Origin: an uncultured SAR86 cluster bacterium
GTDB taxonomy: Bacteria; Pseudomonadota; Gammaproteobacteria; Magnimaribacterales; D2472
Assembly (NCBI GenBank): GCA_902551185.1
Contig: CACDCN010000008.1
Span: 1-50,211 of the forward strand
Length of the DNA: 50,211 nucleotides
Direction: 5' to 3'
Below the pieces are notes generated by a model that was not told the DNA's origin, made no database searches, and saw only the letters and a list, made by a program, of their open reading frames with translations. Position numbers and translations under genes: made by a program. Shown here piece by piece: positions 49,440 through 50,211 of the stretch (position 1 is its first letter; every line of letters starts with the position of its first letter).

Positions 49440-50211
49440 TTATTTTTGAGCTTCTTTAAAGGCGCTTGTAATTAAATCTTTCATCCAGATATGACCACCA
49501 TCACCTTCATCACTTTTATGCCATATTAAGAAATACTCCATTGATGGTATTTCAATTGGAATTTCAACAAAAGATAGATTATTCCTTTTTGCAAAACTTC
49601 TAGTTGCCATTAATATTAAATCCGTTGACTTTATAATTGGAGGCGCAATTAGGAAATGTTGACATCTAAGAGCAACATTCCTTTTTAGACCTACTTTTTC
49701 AAGCTCCATGTCTATCAGATGTACTCCCATTTTTCTTCGAGAAACATGCAAGTGCTTTTCATTGATAATATCTTCGATTGTTATATTTTTTATTTTTGAA
49801 ATATTATGACCATCTCTATGAATTGCTACAAAATCATCCTCAAAAACTTTTAATGAATTTATTTCATTTGAATTCGGTATTACTGGGTCCACAACAAAAT
49901 CAAGATTATTTGTTGAAAGAGCGTGAACCTGATCAGCTCTTTTATATGCATAACTACCTAAAGAAATATTAGGTGCGTTTTTATAGATCTTTTTCATTAT
50001 AAAAGGAAGGACTCTGCTCTCAGATATATCGCCTAATGACAATTTAAAATTTCTTTTTGATGATCCAGGATCAAAGGCATCGGGCTCATTTACACTTTGT
50101 TGAATCAAGGTAAGTGCATTTTGTATATCTGCAATCATATTTTCTGTTTTTTGAGTAGGCACCATCCCGGAACCTGTCCTAACAAATAAATCATCATTAA
50201 ATTTATCTCTT
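49440..50211 (-). CDS. LysR-family transcriptional regulator, substrate-binding domain (5' end outside window)
   Basis: Frame remains open to the window end (RDKFNDDLFVRTGSGMVPTQKTENM...); 'DDLFVRTGSGMVPT' is the typical LysR linker. Confidence 0.88.
   Translation of the reverse strand, partial: RDKFNDDLFVRTGSGMVPTQKTENMIADIQNALTLIQQSVNEPDAFDPGSSKRNFKLSLGDISESRVLPFIMKKIYKNAPNISLGSYAYKRADQVHALSTNNLDFVVDPVIPNSNEINSLKVFEDDFVAIHRDGHNISKIKNITIEDIINEKHLHVSRRKMGVHLIDMELEKVGLKRNVALRCQHFLIAPPIIKSTDLILMATRSFAKRNNLSFVEIPIEIPSMEYFLIWHKSDEGDGGHIWMKDLITSAFKEAQK

Noticed and set aside
1-50211. Defence systems, CRISPR arrays, prophage or transposons
   Set aside because: No periodic repeats, cas, restriction-modification, toxin-antitoxin, transposase or phage structural genes recognised in either strand.

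Overview
AT-rich 50.2 kb chromosomal window with dense operons. It looks like a streamlined marine gammaproteobacterium, possibly SAR86-like; that assignment is inferred from gene content and order only. I see about 45 protein-coding genes, two tRNAs (Arg-CCT on the minus strand, Leu-TAG on the plus strand) and several intrinsic terminators. Main blocks: folE-maf-PTPS-cysS; thrS-yidD; a TonB-dependent receptor; metY followed by a complete ccmABCDEFGH-type cytochrome c maturation operon, including a ccmD missing from the ORF track; smc-zipA-ligase-lipoprotein; an M16C protease; an alkylsulfatase-like MBL protein; two acyl-CoA dehydrogenases; and a TonB receptor-P450-MFS-thioredoxin neighbourhood. 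I found no CRISPR array, transposase, integrase or rRNA. The strongest leads are: (1) an Smc of only 732 aa with intact ATPase heads but no recognisable hinge and very short arms; (2) directly downstream in the same operon, a T4-like ATP-dependent DNA ligase in the slot where gammaproteobacteria usually carry NAD-dependent ligA (smc-zipA-ligA); (3) a compact 5' leader with two mutually exclusive hairpins, one an intrinsic terminator, just before a TonB-dependent receptor gene, which looks like an uncharacterised attenuator or riboswitch; (4) a glycosyltransferase-like protein lacking the catalytic acidic motif, overlapping ccmA. All family calls are from reading motifs; no database search was run.
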